Source: Actinostola sp. cb2023
Lineage: Eukaryota > Cnidaria > Anthozoa > Actiniaria > Actinostolidae
DNA: 64,000 bases
Reading direction: 5' to 3'
NCBI GenBank assembly: GCA_033675265.1
Contig: JAUJYZ010001565.1
Span: 372,501-436,500 of the forward strand
Below the pieces are notes generated by a model. It did no database searches and was not told the origin of the DNA. It saw only the letters and a list, made by a program, of their open reading frames with translations. The stretch's first letter is position 1, and every line of letters begins with the position of its first letter. The translations under genes and the position numbers were made by a program. Of the stretch, positions 50,093 to 61,574 are shown in pieces.

Positions 50093-53000
50093 GCACCGAT
50101 GCCATCATGGCCAGGGTCAGCCCACCCTACTCAAACACTTACTCTTTTTCCAAACTAAAGATGATCTCGACAGGTCGTCTACTGGGACCAGAAGGGCAGC
50201 TTGAGAAACACATGAATGCAAACATCTCTGTCACGAACTCTGTACCAACTACAAACACAAAAACAAATGTTATCACTGACGAATGCTTGGTTGAACCCAG
50301 GGCTACTCAGTGGAGCCAAGGGAGAGTGGAATGGAGAGGAGTCCCTATGGATTTCCGAGGATTGCCGCGTTCCATCGCAGGAACCCAGGGCTACTCAGTG
50401 GAGCCAAGGGAGTGGGGAACGGGGAGAGGAGTCCTTGGCTTTCCGAGGATTGCTCCGTTCCATCGCAGGAGCCCAGGGCTACTCAGTGGAGCCAAGTGAG
50501 AGGGGAACGGGGAGAGGAGTCCTTGGCTTTCCGAGGATTGCTCCGTTCCATCGCAGGAGCCCAGGGCTACTCAGTTGAGCCAAGGGAGTGGGGAACGGGG
50601 AGAGGAGTCCCTGGCTTTCCGATTGCTCCGTTCCATCGCAGGAGCCCAGGGCTACTGAGTTGAGCCAAGGCAGTGGGTAACGGGGTGAGAGGTTTAATAC
50701 CAACCTTGAGGACCATGGTAGGGGATGGCTACAGAGTGACGTCCTGACTCAGGGCATGTGTGGTAGTGAGCTGCTGGGTTGTTACTTCTGATGAAGTGAA
50801 GATTATTGTCACTACCTACGAGAACAATATCCATCATCAGTCATTTTTACTATCATTACAACCATCGTAATTTACACCACCACCATCATCAGTCTTTTTT
50901 TTTTTCTTCTTTTTTTTTTTACAATAAATTTTATTTATTAAACAAATTACAATAAATTTTACAACATTTTACAATGAGAAAGAAAAACGACTAACACAGA
51001 ATAACATACCTAACTAATACTTATTCTGAAAAAACTTATATTCCTATTCGCAATTTACACCACCACCATCATTAGAGTCATTTTCGTATGAGTAGGAAAC
51101 CTACGGTACGGAATCGAAGACATCTATTCAACCAATCACAGCGCGCAAAATCATTGTTCAACCAATCAGAATGCTTGGATACGGCATGATGGCGTGATAC
51201 GGTCACGGTACGGAATCGAAGACATCTATTCAACCAATCACAGCACGCAAAATCATTGTTCAACCAATCAGAATGCTTCGACACAATACCTTCACCGCAC
51301 GGTACCAACCGTACTATAACTACTTCCCACTCATAGCATTAGAATAGAGTCGTTTTCGTATGAGTGGGAAACCTACGGTACGGAATCGAAGACATCTATT
51401 CAACCAATCACAGCACGCAAAATCATTGTTCAACCAATCAGAATGCTTGGACACAATACCTTCACCGCACGGTACCAACCGTACTATAACTACTTCCCAC
51501 TCATACGAAAACGACTCGTCTATACCACAGGTAGCCCAAGGTATCTATGAGAGGCTTGTTATCGAGCTGTATATAAGGCTTTGTATGGGACCTTAGGCTC
51601 TGGTCGATAACTCCGTAAATAATAAATCCTTCTTCTTAGTAGTAGGGGGAGAGCTCAGCTATCAGAAATCGCTACCAGAGATCAACAACGACACAAACAA
51701 CACTACAGGAAGGTGGCTTTATTATTTACGGAGTTATCGACCAGAGCCTAAGGTCCCATACAAAACCTTATATACAGCTCGATAACAAGCCTCTCATAGA
51801 TACCTTGGGCTACCTGTGGTATAGACGAGTCATTCACCACTACCATCGTCATCATTGCAGTCGACATCGAAATCATCATCACTAACACCACCATAATATT
51901 ACTATAGCTCATCCAGAAAAGTAATACTATAGAAGATCGTTTGAAAATTGTAGCAACACAGATGTATCTTTACGTTTCCTGTTTTTAAGAGTATATTACT
52001 ATAATGAGATAAAAATAAAATAAAAATATAAAATAAAAATTTTCGGCATCGCTATAAAAGTAGACCATGGACTTACTATCACCCGAAGTTTGGCTGTGGT
52101 TTGGACATCTCTTCACGATATCATGCAAGTTAGTAGAGCCCTTGAACACAGCCACAGCCCTCAGGTAACACCCAATAGACGGTTGCATTGCTGTCTTGAA
52201 CTTAATAGGACAGTAACTGGCAAGGTTGACATACAGCTTCTTGCAGCTCTCTGAGTATGTCCAGGTAGCCGACTTAGACGCAGACTCTGTAGCAGGGCCA
52301 AACGAGACAGCAAAGCTCAGTTCTCCCGGGTACTCTGTGGTGCTTGGGATTGTGGGAAGGTGAGAGTTATATGGAGAATGGCCAGGCGAAAGACCGTCAC
52401 TTTTCTGTGGGGAAAAAATGATTAAAAATCGATGAGAAAGGAATGGAAGAAAAGAAAATGCAATAGAAGAGAAGAAAGGACGTACAATGTGCATAAGAGA
52501 AGTAGAAGAGGAGAGGAGAGAAGACAAGAGAGAAAAGAGAAGAGAACAAGAGAGAAGAGAACAAGAGAGAAGAGAACAAGAGACAAGAGAACAAGAGAGA
52601 AGAGAACAAGAGAGAAGAGAACAAGAGAGAGAAGAGAACAAGAGAGAAGAGAACAAGAGAGAAGAGAACAAGAGAGAAGAGAACAAGAGAGAAGAGAACA
52701 AGAGAGAAGAGAACAAGAGAGAAGAGAACAAGAGAGAAGAGAACAAGAGAGAAGAGAACAAGAGAGAAGAGAACAAGAGAGAAGAGAACAAGAGAGAAGA
52801 GAACAAGAGAGAAGAGAACAAGAGAGAAGAGAACAAGAGAGAAGAGAACAAGAGAGAAGAGAACAAGAGAGAAGAGAACAAGAGAGAAGAGAACAAGAGA
52901 GAAGAGAACAAGAGAGAAGAGAACAAGAGAGAAGAGAACAAAGAGAGAAGAGAACAAGAGAGAAGAGAACAAGAGAGAAGAGAACGAGAGAGAAGAGAAC

Positions 53001-56000
53001 GAGAGAGAAGAGAACGAGAGAGAAGAGAACGAGAGAGAAGAGAACGAGAGAGAAGAGAACGAGAGAGAAGAGAACGAGAGAGAAGAGAACGAGAGAGAAG
53101 AGAACGAGAGAGAAGAGAACGAGAGAGAAGAGAACGAGAGAGAAGAGAACGAGAGAGAGAAGAGAACGAGAGAGAAGAGAACGAGAGAGAAGAGAACGAG
53201 AGAAGAGAACGAGAGAGAAGAGAACGAGAGAGAAGAGAACGAGAGAGAAGAGAACGAGAGAGAAGAGAACGAGAGAGAAGAGAACGAGAGAGAAGAGAAC
53301 GAGAGAGAAGAGAACGAGAGAGAAGAGAACGAGAGAGAAGAGAACGAGAGAGAAGAGAACGAGAGAGAAGAGAACGAGAGAGAAGAGAACGAGAGAGAAG
53401 AGAACGAGAGAGAAGAGAACGAGAGAGAAGAGAACGAGAGAGAAGAGAACGAGAGAGAAGAGAACGAGAGAGAAGAGAACGAGAGAGAAGAGAACGAGAG
53501 AGAAGAGAACGAGAGAGAAGAGAACGAGAGAGAAGAGAACGAGAGAGAAGAGAACAAGAGAGAAGAAGAGAGAAGAAGAGAGAGAAGAGAACGAGAGAGA
53601 AGAGAACGAGAGAGAGAACGAGAGAAGAGAGAGAGAGAAGAGAACGAGAGAGAAGAGAACGAGAGAGAAGAGAAGAGAGAGAAGAGAACGAGAGAGAAGA
53701 GAACGAGAGAGAAGAGAACGAGAGAGAAGAGAACGAGAGAGAAGAGAACGAGAGAGAAGAGAACGAGAGAGAAGAGAACGAGAGAGAAGAGAACAAGAGA
53801 GAAGAGAACAAGAGAGAAGAGAACGAGAAGAGAACGAGAGAGAAGAGAACGAGAGAACGAGAGAGAAGAGAACGAGAGAGAAGAGAACGAGAGAGAAGAG
53901 AACGAGAGAGAAGAGAACAAGAGAGAAGAGAACGAGAGAAGAGAACAAGAGAGAAGAGAACAAGAGAGAAGAGAACGAGAGAGAAGAGAACAAGAGAGAA
54001 GAGAACAAGAGAGAAGAGAACAAGAGAGAAGTGAACGAGAGAAGAGAAAGAGAGAGAAGTGAACAAGATAGAGGAGAACAAGAGAGAAGAGAAAAAGAGA
54101 GAAGAGAACAAGAGAGAAGAGAACAAGAGAGAAGTGAACGAGAGAAGAGAAAGAGAGAGAAGTGAACAAGATAGAGGAGAAGAGAGAAGAGAAAAAGAGA
54201 GAAGAGAACAAGAGAGAAGTGAACAAGAGAGAAGAGAAAAAGAGAGAAGAGAACAAGAGAGAAGTGAACAAGAGAGAAGAGAAAGAGAGAGAAGTGAACA
54301 AGATAGAGGAGAACAAGAGAGAAGAGAAAAAGAGAAGAGGAGAGAAGGGAAGAGAGAGAAGAAAAAAGAGAAAAGAGAAAAGGAAAAAGAGTAAACTAGT
54401 AGCATACATTGTCATAGTGCATATCAGCGGACTGGTTTGATACAGGTGATACTGGTGTTCGTCGTCCCGCTGTTACATTAGTGTACATGGGTCCTTGAAT
54501 GTTCTGTGGATATGCTGGAGGTCCTGTTGATTGTAGTGGCATCTCATTGTGACTGCCATATGGCATCTAGTGTAAACAAAATGGTATAATATAGTAACCA
54601 GATGTGAGTAAACATAATTAGTGTGTACTGTAGATCAGACACAAGTATTCATTTTGCTTTCTCTTCTTTACTCTTTATTTATCTCAGCATTTTGGTGTAA
54701 TGCCAGCATACAGCAATATCCTTTATCTATCTATCCTATAAACCCCTATAAACCAATGTGTTTTCTTTGCATTGAACGTCAATCATTCTCAGATGTTGAG
54801 TTGAGACTCTAAAATGAATTTCGCACAAAATTTTGCAACAAAACGCGGACTGTTAAACACAAGCTTATCAGTGTTTAATTTTTAAAATTTACACCACTTT
54901 GCTTATCTGATTATACATATAATTATCACAGATATATAATTTAAGCAATTATTGCGTTAGATAATATTGTTTTCAATTTGAATCATTAGTTTCGATGAAT
55001 AATATTGATATACAAATTACATTGTAAATTAAAATGCGTGGCAGACACAGAAAGTACAATCAAAGTACAGTAAAGTACAGTAATGTAGAATACTAATGTT
55101 TAACATCAATCATCATCAAAAGAGAGTTGAAATACAATCCCTTATGAAGTTACTCAACCATGAATCTTGAACCAACAAACAGGAAAATATGAACACGATT
55201 TAGAAACAGTCATTTGACATAAAATAACTATCAAAATAAAGATTATATGTAGAGGAAATGGCGCTGAAAAATTACTAAACTTGAAGCAAAGTTTTCTATC
55301 GAACAAAGGCTTTTGTCAGACGCATTTATTTGACCTTTGACGCAGTATTTTGAGGATGATTTTTACACTAGACATTATAAAATACGCAGCACCAAATACT
55401 TGCCTCAAAACAAACAATAAATGTGGACATATGCCAACGTGAACACTGCTGTAACAACTCATTCACGAGATCATTTTCTCTCGGGATTATTCCTTCGGGA
55501 CAATCACACAAATCCACAACTATATGAACATGAATTCCAGTGTTCTCATTAGAGAAATGGCATAAACATGGACTTCGTGATTAGATATAATAATACACAG
55601 TATTGTACTGTAAATATCCCACTCTAAATGGGGAATATTAATTCCAGTGTTCTCATTAGAGAAATGGCATAAACATGGACTTCGTGATTAGATATAATAA
55701 TACACAGTATTGTACTGTAAATATCCCAATGGGGAATATTAACCCTTGTTAACTTAAAATGGTGAAAGACAAAAGCCACAGTGAATAACAAACCAAAACT
55801 TACAAGAATCGTACTGCACATCTTTGAGGGCATTGAATAGTTAGTAGAACTCTTGAACTTCATTTTCACGTTAATTAACAATATATTCACAAGAAGTTTT
55901 TCATTAAGATATAAAGTTATTCACTCTGTTTTAGTGTGTATAATCTGGTATAATAGAGATATATCATCAGCTAGTTCAGGCATTCCAATACATCCTGTGA

Positions 56001-57029
56001 TGAAGCTATAAATAGGTAACGCAAACACACACTAACTATCCCTCACCTGATAGGCTGGAAACATGCTTCGAATCTCTGGGTTGAAATCAGCCTCTATTCA
56101 AAGAAAAACATCAAGAAAATCAACAAACAAATCACAAATTCAAACACTATTTTAGTCGGGAACAGTTGTGTTGAGAAATCTGTAGCTCTCTCGTTGCAGG
56201 AGAGAATGTAAAAGACACCATCACCGTCAAGACACAATATAACCTATTGGTATGTATTCTACATCGCTCATCAAACTACAGAGTTCTTTCTGTGCAAAGA
56301 AAACTCCACAAAAGACACAAGAAGAAGGACTACGCACCCAAGTTAGTGAATCCAAATTCATTTTCAAACATTTTGGCAAGACCCATTATAGTGTCCCAAA
56401 TAACTTTGGCATAGCGCAGCAGTTTTGCGCTCTTGGAAACTTGACACACGCGAGTGAAAGCTAATACTGGTTGACAACTTCGCGTCAAGGACAGAGCTCA
56501 AAGCCGAGCAGTTTTGACAAGTAGACAATAACTACTGATGTGATGACAGAAAGATTGAGTGATTTGTGAAGGAAAAGAGTAAATTTATGCTGACGCAGAC
56601 TGAAGACCTAAATCATGTGTATGTAGAAAGCAGATCAGCTGCATTTACTAATCCAAGCAGAACTAAGTCTTCATTGCTAACATTGCAATCATATTCTTCA
56701 CTGTCTCACATCAGTATCGTCTTACACCACAGTGATAGTGTTTCTAGTTTTAGTCAGTGGTTTTTGGTATCTTTTAGAGAGTTTTTCTTTACACAGAGAA
56801 GATACCACAAGGAATTCGTCGGGAATCACAGCAGCAATGCAGTGAAAGGTCAATGTGACGAGAAACCATTAATAGATCAATCAATCACTAAACCAGTTGG
56901 TAAAATACAATGCTTTATATATAGAACCGTGTGAGCAATGAAGGATTACTTCCTCAATTAGGACTAAAAATGCAAAACCATTCGTCATTCTGTCAGTCAT
57001 TCCTACCTTCGCCTCCAACGTTGAAAAAA
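47098..57029 (-). CDS. p53: p53/p63/p73-family transcription factor (N-terminal exons uncertain)
   Basis: This is a sequence-specific transcription factor acting as a tetramer in the nucleus. Confident exons in transcription order: 56093-56047, 54566-54408, 52404-52077, 50815-50705, 50248-50143, 49416-49292, 48518-48445, 47963-47875, 47194-47098; phases chain throughout. A 23-nt exon at 57029-57007 fits the phase but is weak. The DNA-binding domain is complete: SPYNSHLPTIPSTTEYPGEL, KSATWTYS, VKRCPNH (zinc Cys/His), MCFSSC (two zinc Cys), SRRP and RVCACPGRDRK (DNA-contact arginines). Then KSSKKQR (nuclear-localisation-like), then the tetramerisation helix region GKDMRVYNALMLMKEQIES. The tail ends LRYKRVGHSSM. 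No SAM domain is seen. The linker before the DNA-binding domain resembles p63/p73 more than p53. A transactivation exon was not found. Confidence 0.92.
47226..47396. mobile_element. MITE with TAGAGTCGTTTTCG ends, copy 1
   Basis: Ends TAGAGTCGTTTTCGTATGAG / CTCATACCAAAATGACTCTA. Located just upstream of the p53-family terminal exon, in its last intron. Related copies at 51073 and 51345. Confidence 0.75.
47490..47697. repeat. ~83-bp tandem repeat, 2.4 copies
   Basis: Units carry CAAGTCCCAACTACCTCC, GCGCTAATTT and GTTTCCATTTGAATGGTCAA, in the last p53-family intron. Confidence 0.85.
47875..47963 (-). CDS. p53: p53-family exon: tetramerisation region
   Basis: Residues GKDMRVYNALMLMKEQIES then NFMESTETRT match the family's beta-strand/helix tetramerisation segment (RGRETYEMLLKIKESLEL type). 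The donor GTAAGT lies after ACACA. If this intron is retained, the frame reads CAG TAA and stops at once (stop 47873-47871), giving a slightly shorter protein. Confidence 0.88.
48698..49153. mobile_element. TTAA-flanked foldback MITE, copy 2
   Basis: TTAA on both sides; ends AGTGCCTATCACCCCTGTGA / GGTGATAGGCACT. Arms share TTCAGTATTTTGTGATTTGA with copies at 21061 and 62660. In a p53-family intron. Confidence 0.87.
49292..49416 (-). CDS. p53: p53-family exon: last DNA-binding-domain segment
   Basis: The exon encodes GLTLGRRVVEIRVCACPGRD then RKSNES and a Ser-rich stretch ending SSKRKK. RVCACPGRDRK is the H2 helix and DNA-contact signature of the family; the arginine equivalents of human R273, R280 and R282 are kept (numbering from established knowledge). 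The basic KRKK is continued by KSSKKQR in the next exon, together a likely nuclear-localisation signal. Confidence 0.94.
49465..49745. mobile_element. 281-bp MITE, TTAA-flanked
   Basis: Ends AGCCTGGCTCACGCTAGCGT and GACGCTAATGTGAACCAGCC with TTAA on both sides; interior GGAATCGGAATCG repeats. It lies just upstream of the last DNA-binding-domain exon. Confidence 0.8.
50055..50091. repeat. poly-G tract, 37 bp
   Basis: The longest homopolymer in the window, about 50 bp from a p53-family splice donor. The true length may differ because of sequencing error. Confidence 0.95.
50285..50695. repeat. 88-bp minisatellite filling a p53-family intron (4.6 copies)
   Basis: CCCAGGGCTACTCAG recurs at about 50296, 50384, 50472, 50560 and 50645. 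Units also contain GGGGAGAGGAGTCC and TTGCTCCGTTCCATCGCAGG. The array covers about 90% of the 456-bp intron between exons 50143-50248 and 50705-50815. Confidence 0.93.
51073..51337. mobile_element. MITE with TAGAGTC ends, copy 2
   Basis: Begins TAGAGTCATTTTCGTATGAG and ends in TACTTCCCACTCATA, with an internal ~100-bp duplication (CGGAATCGAAGACATCTATT twice). Right end truncated. Confidence 0.7.
51345..51517. mobile_element. MITE with TAGAGTC ends, copy 3
   Basis: Ends TAGAGTCGTTTTCGTATGAG / CTCATACGAAAACGACTC. Carries ATTCAACCAATCACAGC and CCGCACGGTACCAACC. Adjacent to copy 2. Confidence 0.8.
51518..51827. mobile_element. 310-bp palindromic element
   Basis: Arms of about 110 bp starting GTCTATACCACAGGTAGCCC are inverted copies around a loop of about 90 bp (TTCTTAGTAGTAGGGGGAGA). 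Directly abuts the previous MITE. No coding potential. Confidence 0.85.
52077..52404 (-). CDS. p53: p53-family exon: linker and first part of DNA-binding domain
   Basis: This is the largest p53-family exon, 109 codons plus 1 nt. It starts KSDGLSPGHSPYNS, passes through YPGELSFAVSFGPATES and SKSATWTYSESCKKLYVNLA, and ends at KRCPNHSQTSGD, including the first two zinc ligands (Cys and His of RCPNH). The acceptor TTTTCCCCACAG is strong; the donor is A|GTAAGT. It adjoins a 1.9 kb purine/pyrimidine array that fills its upstream intron. Confidence 0.94.
52460..54395 (-). repeat. 1.9 kb 15-bp purine/pyrimidine minisatellite in a p53-family intron
   Basis: The plus-strand unit is GAACAAGAGAGAAGA. 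The left block (about 52550-52980) has AACAAG, the middle (52980-53550) AACGAG, and the right is mixed and degenerate. The sense (minus) strand is almost pure pyrimidine. The array runs from about 55 bp before the acceptor of the exon at 52404 to about 12 bp from the donor of the exon at 54408. Long ORFs here are artefacts. Confidence 0.95.
55368..55580 (-). other. unassigned open frame in a p53-family intron
   Basis: A stop-to-stop open frame on the minus strand, about 70 codons, includes HIVVDLCDCPEGIIPREN and DLVNELLQQCSRWHMSTF. It lies between the p53-family exons at 54566 and 56047 and looks more protein-like than its surroundings. It contains a possible GC-type donor, GAG|GCAAGT, in the phase expected by the next p53-family exon. 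I recognise no family; it may be chance. Confidence 0.2.
55534..55740. repeat. 107-bp duplication
   Basis: ATTCCAGTGTTCTCATTAGA through GTACTGTAAATATCCCA occurs at 55534 and again at 55641, nearly identical, in a p53-family intron. Confidence 0.88.
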
Positions 57030-58686
57030 CTGCAGAGAAGAGAAAACAAATTAGAAAACAACAAATAAACAGACAGAGGGAGTAAAGAAAACATAGCAAA
57101 TCTTCTCCTTCTCACTTCTTAAGAAAGATCTGCTTGAAATTGAAAATTCTGAAAAACTCGGTTTCAAGCAGCAAGTAAAAGATGTTGTGTGGTCGTGTGT
57201 TCACGTAAATCTTATTTTGAAAACAAAAAACGCTTTATTCTTTTAAGTCTATTTCGATTGGCAGTTTTTTTCCGTTTATTCTTCAAAGAGTTATTATGGT
57301 AATGTAGATAAGAAACGAAAGATTTCAGCCAGAAAATAACTGAATACGGTAGTGAGTGTATGAACTGAATTGCTGACTGTGCAAAACATTTGCTACATTG
57401 AAAAACATGACAGTGAGAAGAATAACATTAGATTTGTTTGTTTCTAGTTTTGTATATTGTTTCTTTGTCTACGTTTTTCCACTTAGCGAGTTTAATAGCT
57501 TGAACGAGCTTGAACAGTTTAAAATATATACACTCAATTGCAGAAACGCTGTAGTATACATTTATACAAATATACAAATATCTAATGAGATGCAAAATGT
57601 TAGACATGCTAAAATACGACTGTTTAAGCACAAAATAGTGCTGAAAATTATTGTGTTGTCGTTGCTGGATGCGATACTAACCTAAATTTGATAATTCTGA
57701 TATTAGAAGAAAATAAGCGATGTTTCGCACTTTGTATCTCATTAGATATGTTGTATCTCTCATTAGATATCTGTATAAATGTATACTACAACCTTTCTGC
57801 AATCGAGTGTATATATATAATAGTAGCAACTCTATTGGCATAAGAAATTGATATTTATAGGAGAGTACAGTAATTATATCATGACTACTTGCACATGAAG
57901 ATCCTACGAGGAATGTACTATATACATGCACATGATTAAACTGATCGTCATTTTTGGCATTGAAAATCTTCATTTCACTGGAGAGATTTTACTGATAGGC
58001 TGACATCTCAATCTTAGCGGATCTTAGTGACTCTTAAAATGATTTTAGAAACCTGGATGTAAGCCATAGTTTATTTCTCAAAACCCTTTATGCCTTATGA
58101 AGGGGTTTTGTGAAGATATTTGACACTACTACACTATAGGACAGTGACATATTCAGTACATGTATATAGCTAATTGCATAATCGTTGTCGGGTTGAAAAT
58201 CATGAAAGCTATGACCAAAAGGAATTCTGGGAAATTAAAACTCTCAAATAACACCGTCAAATCATCGACCTTTTTATCCAGACTTGTAGGATCTTAGTTA
58301 AATAGCTCATACACCTTCAAAACTACGAGAACATTGAATATATCTGCATGTAATGAACTGATTTCCCATCCATCCTTGCGGTCTGAGCTTCTATGATTTA
58401 TGATTTTGAACCTGACAGCGATTATGCAATTAGCTATATACAACACATAACAACTACCATGTCATATGGACTTTAGCACATGCTTACAATATTACTGTTC
58501 TCTCCATCAGGAGGTAACAAAGTTCAAAAAGAGATCCATTATCCATCAATCATTATTACAAGTACTTATTAACCCATGCCAGCATTCTGTTAGCACTTGA
58601 GAGTAAAGTTAGTTATACATATAAAACTATCTGTATATATTACTTATCGAATTCACAAATAATTCACAAGGAAAACACAATAGAAA
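57030..58686. other. AT-rich non-coding stretch
   Basis: Probably upstream p53-family intron or promoter. No confident exon, repeat array or complete MITE seen on either strand. A transactivation-domain exon would be expected here or further right, but I could not identify one. Confidence 0.4.
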
Positions 58687-58772
58687 TCATAACCGTAGCA
58701 GAGCTTGTATTTCTGATACAAAATCGTCATCATTTGCTTGAACTTTAGCTTTGATTTGCTCGGCCAAACTTA
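58687..58772 (-). CDS. candidate terminal exon, unrecognised
   Basis: On the minus strand, after TTTCAACATACCAG, two nt complete a codon and 27 codons follow: SLAEQIKAKVQANDDDFVSE then IQALLRL and TGA. Predicted to be a charged amphipathic helix. It begins in the same phase as the exon candidate at 61575-61705, so the two could be alternative last exons of one gene. I see no other linked exon. Short length makes this tentative. Confidence 0.35.
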
Positions 58773-58936
58773 CTGGTATGTTGAAAGTAATATAGTAAAA
58801 CAAGATTTGATACATCTGTGCAATTATGATAGGTCAGATACAATATTTGCAACCATAATATATGAGAATTTTTATACAATGTGGCCATAAGACATGCAGA
58901 GAAGGGAGCGGAAAGGAACATGCATTTAAGTATCCA

Positions 58937-58959
58937 CCCCCCCCCCCCCCCCCCCCCCC
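58937..58959. repeat. poly-C tract, 23 bp
   Basis: A run of C followed by a second short C run and CTCCCTCCTCCC pyrimidine repeats up to about 59060. Confidence 0.9.
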
Positions 58960-60176
58960 ACCCCCTTAATTTTTAGGCCATTTTTCTCCCTCCTCCCTGT
59001 TTGTTTCGGTTGTTTCTCCCTCCTCCCTCTATATTTTTAGCCATTTCTCCTTCCTCCCTGATCCGTTCCTCTCCGCTCAGAAGGATGGTGGAAAGGAAAG
59101 AAGAAGGATTTGGTATGCAGGAATGAGACATAAATCAGAATGACGAACATGACAGGCTCCCACATCCATGATTAGATTGGCATATAAGTACACTTTAATT
59201 ACATTGTGTTAATACTGCATTCTGTACATGATCAGCTGTACATGTATAAAGTGTTCTTGAGAGCTCTATTTCAGCAATCAAGAGGTCAATAAGTTATCTA
59301 GTTTTGAAGCTGTAATTCATTCCTTATGCTGCATGTTTGTGGTGAAGATTAATTTCTATTCAATTCAAATAAGATAAAGAATAATCAACTTTGGACTTGG
59401 TGGAAGATATCCAAATAATTCCTTGTCTATAACAATGTTATTATCCTGGGATGATTCACTGTCATATCACACCATAGGTTTTAAAACAATAACATTGCAT
59501 GAGGTAGCCCTCTTATTGACCTTCCATTGACCAATCACAACAGAGCTTGACAAAGCGACAGACAATGTATTTTTATCAGGGCAGAAAGTACAATAGGACA
59601 ATAAAGTTGGCACTATTAATAGTACATGACGACAGACAATAGACAATCAGGTATATCATGTGTATGCAGTACAATGTTACAATAGATAGCAACAACAATG
59701 GGGCATTGTTATGGTGCGCATCGAGACAATGTGATATACATAAGAACCGACTTATTGTATTATTATTATGATACCAGGCCAATAATATGATACTTCTTGG
59801 ACTAAGAAACTGTTGCAAATCAAAGATAATTCGACATGCTATTACTTCAGTAAAGAAGAGGAGTGTGTGTTTAGATCTTTGTATCAAGACAGTTTCAATA
59901 GGACAAATACAAACTGTTCAATCACAAAAATCTGTATAAAAAATATGTAAAGTAGCGGCATGATTCCAGCCCATTCCATAATTTGTAAACAAATTTAAAA
60001 TGTAGTGTTTTTTGTTTGTTTGTTTGTTTAAATGTAGTTGCTAATGGCAACTAATATATTATAGATCAAGACATAATAATAATAATAATAATTTATTACT
60101 TATATAGCACCTTATCCAAAACTCTAAGGTGCTTAACAATAAAAGAATCATTATTTACTCATTAATAATTATATTA

Positions 60177-60391
60177 CAGTGCGAATGGAAAAACCGTGGG
60201 CACCCAGAAATAGTTCAGAAATCGTTTATCGTTCGTTAAACAATCTGAAACAACTCTCTAACTGCAAGAAGTTTATCTGACTACAAATCAGTCGAACTTC
60301 TTGCAGTTAGAGTGTTGTTTCTGATTATTTAACGAACGATAAACGATTTCTGAAATATTTCTGGGTGCCCACGGTTTTTCAATTCGCACTG
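60177..60391. mobile_element. 215-bp TA-flanked MITE
   Basis: Ends CAGTGCGAATGGAAAAACC / GGTTTTTCAATTCGCACTG with TA on both sides. Long palindromic arms (AACGAACGATAAACGATTTC) meet at a GAAGTT-containing centre. Tc1/mariner-type ends. Confidence 0.85.
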
Positions 60392-61574
60392 TAATATATT
60401 AAGAATTATATCCTATAATTAGCATATTGTATAAAAACTATAATAATGACAATGAATAACAATAATTAAATAATAAATAGCAACATTAATATCTTGTGTA
60501 TACATTAGAGTATAATGCGATTTAATGATTTCTCTGCATAAATTATGGGTGCTCATTGCATGACGTAATCAACACTGTGAGCTGCACACATTCCAGACAC
60601 AATTTTATCCCTACTTCCTTTCTCTCTAAGTCAGACATCTAACATGCTAAGCTGAACAACATGGGTTAGTCACATGGATGTCTGGGACGTTTAAGAAAGA
60701 TCCGTTTAACCAATCAAAATATGGGTTTACCTCGGTGTAAAAACCTCACAACTGACGTAATTGCTTTTTTCTCTTCACTGCGTGTAACGACTTCGTTCTA
60801 AGTTCTAAAGATCTCTAAACCCTTTGCAGTACTAGTACTGGATTGATAAATCCATATCTCTTTGAATTCAGTAGTTTTACAGTGTTTGTATGTAAAGGTT
60901 CTTACACCGATGTCATGCCCAAAAATAATACTTAACATTCAGAGAAAACTGCAGCGTAAGCAAATTCTAGAAGAGAATGCTTTCTTGCACTACTGACTTA
61001 ATAATAATGCACTTCAAGTATTTCATCCCAAAGTATGATGTAGATTAAAGGGAATTCAAAACAACATGCAGACAGATGTGTTTTCTGTCACCGAAAGCTG
61101 GCAAAGTTAAATTTAAATCTGCAGTCATTTTTCACCTTGAGCTGAGGGGTTAATGAACAATGGTACGACATCAGCTGACAACAAAAACTTATGAACATTG
61201 TCACCATGAAATCTCTTATTATTATTGTTATTATTATTATTATTACAGACGTGCTTTAGTGTCCTCTCAATTGGAAATTAACATACATATATATATGTAA
61301 GTTTCACAACTAGTCAATGCTGCTGCAAAGTACAACTCGTTTTGTACTGTACTGAATACTTGAGTACTTATTACATTAGTCTAATTCAATTTATCAAAGA
61401 ATAATACATCCTAAATACATTATCCCAGAAACCACGTACCTTAAATCCATTAATTTATCAACCATTTCTAAGTTTTCTTTACTCTTCATTGTTCACTCCT
61501 TGATTCATTTAAAACAGAGTTTGTGCATTTAAGCAAGATAACGATGTTCAAGGAGAATATTATCAAAATGAGTT

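Larger units (their letters stand above)
54567..56046. other. p53-family intron
   Basis: AT-rich. Contains the unassigned open frame at 55368-55580 and the 107-bp duplication; nothing else recognised. Confidence 0.6.
58773..61574. other. non-coding stretch
   Basis: Apart from the poly-C tract and one MITE, there are short AAT and ATT runs and no convincing exon. It could be an intron joining the two candidate terminal exons at its edges, or intergenic DNA. Confidence 0.35.

Noticed and set aside
51985..54415. ORFs of up to 806 codons rich in Ser/Leu or Arg/Glu
   Set aside because: Translations of the 15-bp purine array. Only 52077-52404 and 54408-54566 inside this span are p53-family exons.
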